Positions 20,110 to 22,591 of a stretch of 22,591 bases of DNA are shown piece after piece (the first letter of the stretch is position 1; the number at the start of each line of letters is the position of its first letter). Both the position numbers and the translations under genes were made by a program. The notes under the pieces were generated by a model. That model had not been told where the DNA came from, did no database searches, and worked only from the letters and a program-made list of their open reading frames with translations. The stretch comes from Acytostelium subglobosum LB1 (lineage: Eukaryota; Evosea; Eumycetozoa; Acytosteliales; Acytosteliaceae), in NCBI RefSeq assembly GCF_000787575.1, contig NW_012236482.1:2470-25060 (forward strand). The letters run 5' to 3'.

Positions 20110-20984
20110 TTACTTCTTCTTGCCAGCAGCAGCCTTCTTCTTGCTTGAGCCAGTTGTTGGTTTCGATGGTTTTGAATCCTCTTTTCCACCATCCTTTTTG
20201 GCAGTAGTGTCTTCCAATCCCTCCTTCAAATGCAACACCATGTAGTAAGCATCCTCCTTGTCTCCATAATACTGCTTCTCAATATCTTGAATACTAATAT
20301 TTGTTTGACATATTGTCAGAGAGAGTGTCACCAAACTTGTTGTGTTGGATATATATATATATATATATATATTAGCAACTTACGTAAACTTCAATACCTC
20401 GTGGTAGAGACTGAATGCTGCCCTGTTGCTCTTTCTAACATGAAGTGAGACAGTGTCTGCGTCAAACACCTCTAACAGTGCCATCTCTGATCAGTGCAAT
20501 AGCCACCACTCGGCTGGTTAGTTCCTCACTCTCTGAGATAGATTGACAACACCTCATCAATACATACGAGCTTGCTTCATCAACTTTGTCGCAATACCTA
20601 GTTTCCTCTGTGATCTCAAAACTGCCAATGATGTAATGTGTCCTTTCTTTGGGTTGTTCTCATCACTGTATTGATAGTCATTGTCATGGTCTGTGAGTCA
20701 ACAGCTTGTGTCACTCTACCAAACCACAAGGGTCACTTACACTTTAGAGAGAACATAACCAACCAACTTACCATTATCATCCTCAGCGACAAATGATAGT
20801 TGGGGCCATGTCAGCACATGATAGAAGTAGTACTTTAGTTGATAATTCTCTGGCAGACATGTGAGATTGGCATTCTGCATCTGCAATAGGTCTGACACCT
20901 GTTTTCTATATAAGTATCGGTGTGTTTATATCTATTTGTTTGTATCACTTGATGTCTTACCTGACAGTTTCTAATGGATACCAT
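20110..20984 (-). CDS. naa10: N-alpha-acetyltransferase NAA10 (NatA catalytic subunit)
   Basis: Model: complement(join(20110..20293, 20384..20486, 20568..20690, 20742..20898, 20961..20984)), about 196 residues. Colinear with ARD1/NAA10: IRN near the start, [41 protein letters not shown], the acetyl-CoA loop [33 protein letters not shown] and [12 protein letters not shown] Lys/Ser-rich tail ends in AAAGKKK. NatA acetylates the N-termini of nascent Ser/Ala/Thr/Gly proteins at the ribosome together with NAA15. Four of five exons join cleanly. The junction after SK does not: the canonical donor (AAAGT|GTAAGT) and acceptor (CACAG|ACC) leave the frame off by one, so the boundary at 20742 was set to keep protein similarity. 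The family assignment is secure; that junction is not. Confidence 0.88.
20349..20372. repeat. (AT)12 microsatellite in a NAA10 intron
   Basis: Twelve AT units lie inside the 90-bp intron 20294-20383. Confidence 0.9.
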
Positions 20985-21132
20985 TGTTTATATCTGATCA
21001 ATCTCTATATCTATCTATCTATCTATTGAATGATGTAGAAAGGTCAGTGAAATGAATCTTGAGACCTCCCTTTTCGTCTTTTTTTCATTTGAATTACTTT
21101 CTATCAAACAAACAAATAATATATATAAAACA
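20985..21132. promoter_or_regulatory. Divergent promoter region, NAA10 / cytochrome b5
   Basis: 148 bp separate the two start codons. The region contains a TATC tetranucleotide repeat (21007-21026) and an AT-rich leader with TATATA before the cytochrome b5 ATG. No factor site was recognised. Confidence 0.5.
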
Positions 21133-21618
21133 ATGGATGATGGCAGAGAATCAATAGAGGTGCTGCCAACTGAACATGAGATTGAGGAGAAGAAGAATGG
21201 TAAGCGTCAGAAACAAAAGGTTCCTCTACAGCCTGGTCACAGTCAATTGGATTGGATGAGGATCCAGAGCGGAAGACACATGTCACAACAGGCTCGTCAT
21301 GGTCAAATCTTCTCAATCGAGGAGTTGAAGAAACACAATAGACCAGACGATGCTTGGACCGTATACAAAGGAAGAGTGTACGATATCACTTCTTACTTTA
21401 GCTACCATCCAGGTGGTGATGTCCAACTAGCAAGGGCTGCTGGAAAGGACTGCACCAAGATGTTTGGTATGTGCTTACTCTCTGTCTATCTATCTATCTT
21501 CCCACAGACTCTAACAACATAATAACCTACTCCAACAACGACGACAGAGTTTAGACATGGATGGGTTAACTTTGAAGCAATGATGGATAAGTTATTCATA
21601 GGTTATCTGGAAAGATAG
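21133..21618 (+). CDS. Stand-alone cytochrome b5 domain protein, NCB5OR/CYB5R4-like
   Basis: Model: join(21133..21466, 21548..21618), 134 residues. The first 30 residues are charged and disordered. A KVPLQPGHSQLDWMRIQSG segment matches the conserved lead-in of NCB5OR (CYB5R4), which precedes its b5 domain. The b5 fold follows: EELKKHN, DAWTVYKGRVYDITSYFSYHPGGD with the first haem His in HPGG, RAAGKDCTKMF, then the second haem His in EFRHGWVNFE across the splice. It stops at IGYLER, where NCB5OR continues into a CS domain and a flavin reductase. There is no transmembrane anchor, so a soluble haem electron carrier is expected. The downstream 500 bp show no CS or reductase exon, so this is a free-standing b5 unit rather than a truncated model. 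Partner reductase unknown. Confidence 0.9.
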
Positions 21619-22117
21619 GGTTGGGCTGTCTGGCAAATAACCGCCACTGCCTTGGTACTACAAGTCGTCTATCTTGTCCAGCATGCTGCTCTACATGTAG
21701 ATTAGGCGCTAAAGCTTTAAATATATATTTTTATTTAATTATTAAATTAAGTTACAAACTGGAGAGCCTCAGCAACCTGTTGCTGGCAACCAAAGAATAA
21801 CAATGAATCTTAAGATTTAAGTCTAACCTTAATTTATTTAATTATTAGCTTTTTGTGTTTAACAACAAGTACGAGTGTTGACTGGAATACTAGTGATAAT
21901 GAGTATATGTATAACAGATAAAAAACACCTTAATAGTATAATTGATGAACTGACTTGTATTGTCCAGTTAGTTCAAGTCGTTGGGTAATTCAATTCATTT
22001 CGATTATTTGGAATTTTTCATAATTAATTTGGAAGTTCACTGCAAAACACAGCATCATGCAGTCAGTCAGGTAGCTTGTACAGATAATAGTAATTGGCAA
22101 ATACACTTGCTCATTGT
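21619..22117. other. AT-rich convergent spacer
   Basis: About 500 bp lie between two convergent genes. It contains TATATATTTTTATTTAATTA-type sequence around 21721-21750 and other A/T runs, with possible AATAAA-like signals. No coding frame longer than about 60 codons has any character. I see no RNA gene. Confidence 0.5.
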
Positions 22118-22429
22118 TTATTCGTCCGATTTGGATGTATCACTGGAGTCTTTCCTGATGTAGGGAGCAAGCTCTTGTCTCTGGAGCATCTGGAGGTACG
22201 TGTCAAGCCGTGTCAGTCCGATGCGATGCTCCTCGATGTGGAAGCGCATTATTTGCGCGATGTGCTCATAATACTCCACAACCTCCTGGAGTTTGTGGAA
22301 ACTCAGCTCCTCAGTGGTGTAGTCTGACTGATTGAGATCGAGGGGCCCTTCTTTTCTGGCCCTCTTGACAGGACGAGCGGGCTCCTCATCGAGACTGATT
22401 GGTGCTTTTCGAGTGTCGAGAACAATCAT
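22118..22429 (-). CDS. Small helical protein of unknown function, N-terminus uncertain
   Basis: An open frame of 103 residues from ATG 22429 (MIVLDTRKAPISL) to TAA. It contains a basic, NLS-like RPVKRARK stretch followed by a predicted amphipathic helical region (EELSFHKLQEVVEYYEHI, then RFHIEEHRIGLTRLDTYLQM), and ends in a Ser/Asp/Lys-rich tail. The ATG is directly preceded by CACAG, so it may be an exon start rather than the true start. Upstream candidates are a five-codon exon at 22485-22499 (MTSKY, donor GTATGT), or a GC donor at 22551-22552 continuing an exon that runs to the window edge. The charge and helix pattern suggest a subunit of a nuclear complex, but no family is recognised. 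Confidence 0.55.
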   Translation of the reverse strand: MIVLDTRKAPISLDEEPARPVKRARKEGPLDLNQSDYTTEELSFHKLQEVVEYYEHIAQIMRFHIEEHRIGLTRLDTYLQMLQRQELAPYIRKDSSDTSKSDE

Positions 22430-22517
22430 CTGTGATCTGTGACCACCATGTCAGTTAAAGTGTCAAAGTCCAAGGTCAATCATACATACTTACTTGTCAT
22501 TTAAAACCGTCACAAAC

Positions 22518-22545
22518 AAAAAAAAATAAAAAAAAAAAAAAAAAA
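22518..22545. repeat. Oligo(dA) tract
   Basis: An almost pure A run (oligo(dT) on the minus strand) lies just upstream of the 22118-22429 gene. It could be a promoter poly-dT element, common in dictyostelids, or the pyrimidine tract of an intron. Confidence 0.6.
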
Positions 22546-22591
22546 TACTTGCCTTGAGCTGCCCAAGATCGCCTACATCCGCTCTTATCTT

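Noticed and set aside
20461-20540. Alternative NAA10 exon start after CTCAG ([10 protein letters not shown]...)
   Set aside because: That frame misses the conserved [12 protein letters not shown] block. The acceptor at 20487 gives exact length agreement with NAA10.
20742-20772. GT donor at 20771 in NAA10 (AATG|GTAAGT), which would repair the phase
   Set aside because: It would remove [10 protein letters not shown], one of the most conserved NAA10 segments, although it may be used as an alternative splice.
22440-22506. Plus-strand mini-frame MSVKVSKSKVNHTYLLVI
   Set aside because: Only 18 codons long, inside the probable intron or leader of the minus-strand gene, with no support.

Overview
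The window reads as nuclear DNA of a social amoeba (Dictyosteliida, Amoebozoa). Genes are compact and intron-bearing. Introns are roughly 50-260 bp, AT-rich, mostly GT..AG, many with gtaagt or gtatgt donors. Intergenic spacers are very AT-rich. Proteins carry long CAA-encoded glutamine runs and Asn/Thr/Ser-rich tails, and there is a FNIP-type leucine-rich repeat gene, a family strongly amplified in this group. Coding regions look more GC-rich than in Dictyostelium discoideum, so another dictyostelid lineage seems likely; I cannot name the species. One N (about 3944) indicates draft assembly. No bacterial-style operon, phage, CRISPR array, tRNA or rRNA was recognised.

Left third, 1-4984. This is the accessory part. 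A five-exon minus-strand gene (cut by the left edge) encodes a paired zinc-finger protein whose spaced acidic residues resemble an RNase H-fold DDE transposase. It is followed by a repeat-rich spacer, a FNIP-repeat gene that appears broken and is bracketed by 43-44 bp direct repeats, and a decayed stretch of short open fragments.

Middle, 4985-14171. These are conserved housekeeping genes: an SR-type nuclear cyclophilin and bystin/Enp1 (both minus, separated by 56 bp), then across a 209 bp divergent promoter a compact XRN-type 5'-3' exoribonuclease, a mitochondrial translation initiation factor 2 with polyglutamine tracts, and a 59-residue protein of unknown function. Bystin (40S maturation), the cyclophilin (splicing-associated family) and the XRN-like nuclease all point to RNA metabolism.

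Right third, 14172-22591. A tandem pair of NEK-like protein kinases shares a C-terminal module and most intron positions. A peroxisomal malate synthase ending in SKL lies convergent to the second kinase. NAA10 (the NatA catalytic subunit) and a stand-alone cytochrome b5 protein of the NCB5OR type are divergent from one promoter region. A small helical protein of unknown function lies at the right edge. Gene models below were assembled by hand from reading frame, splice signals and family similarity. No transcript or database was consulted.
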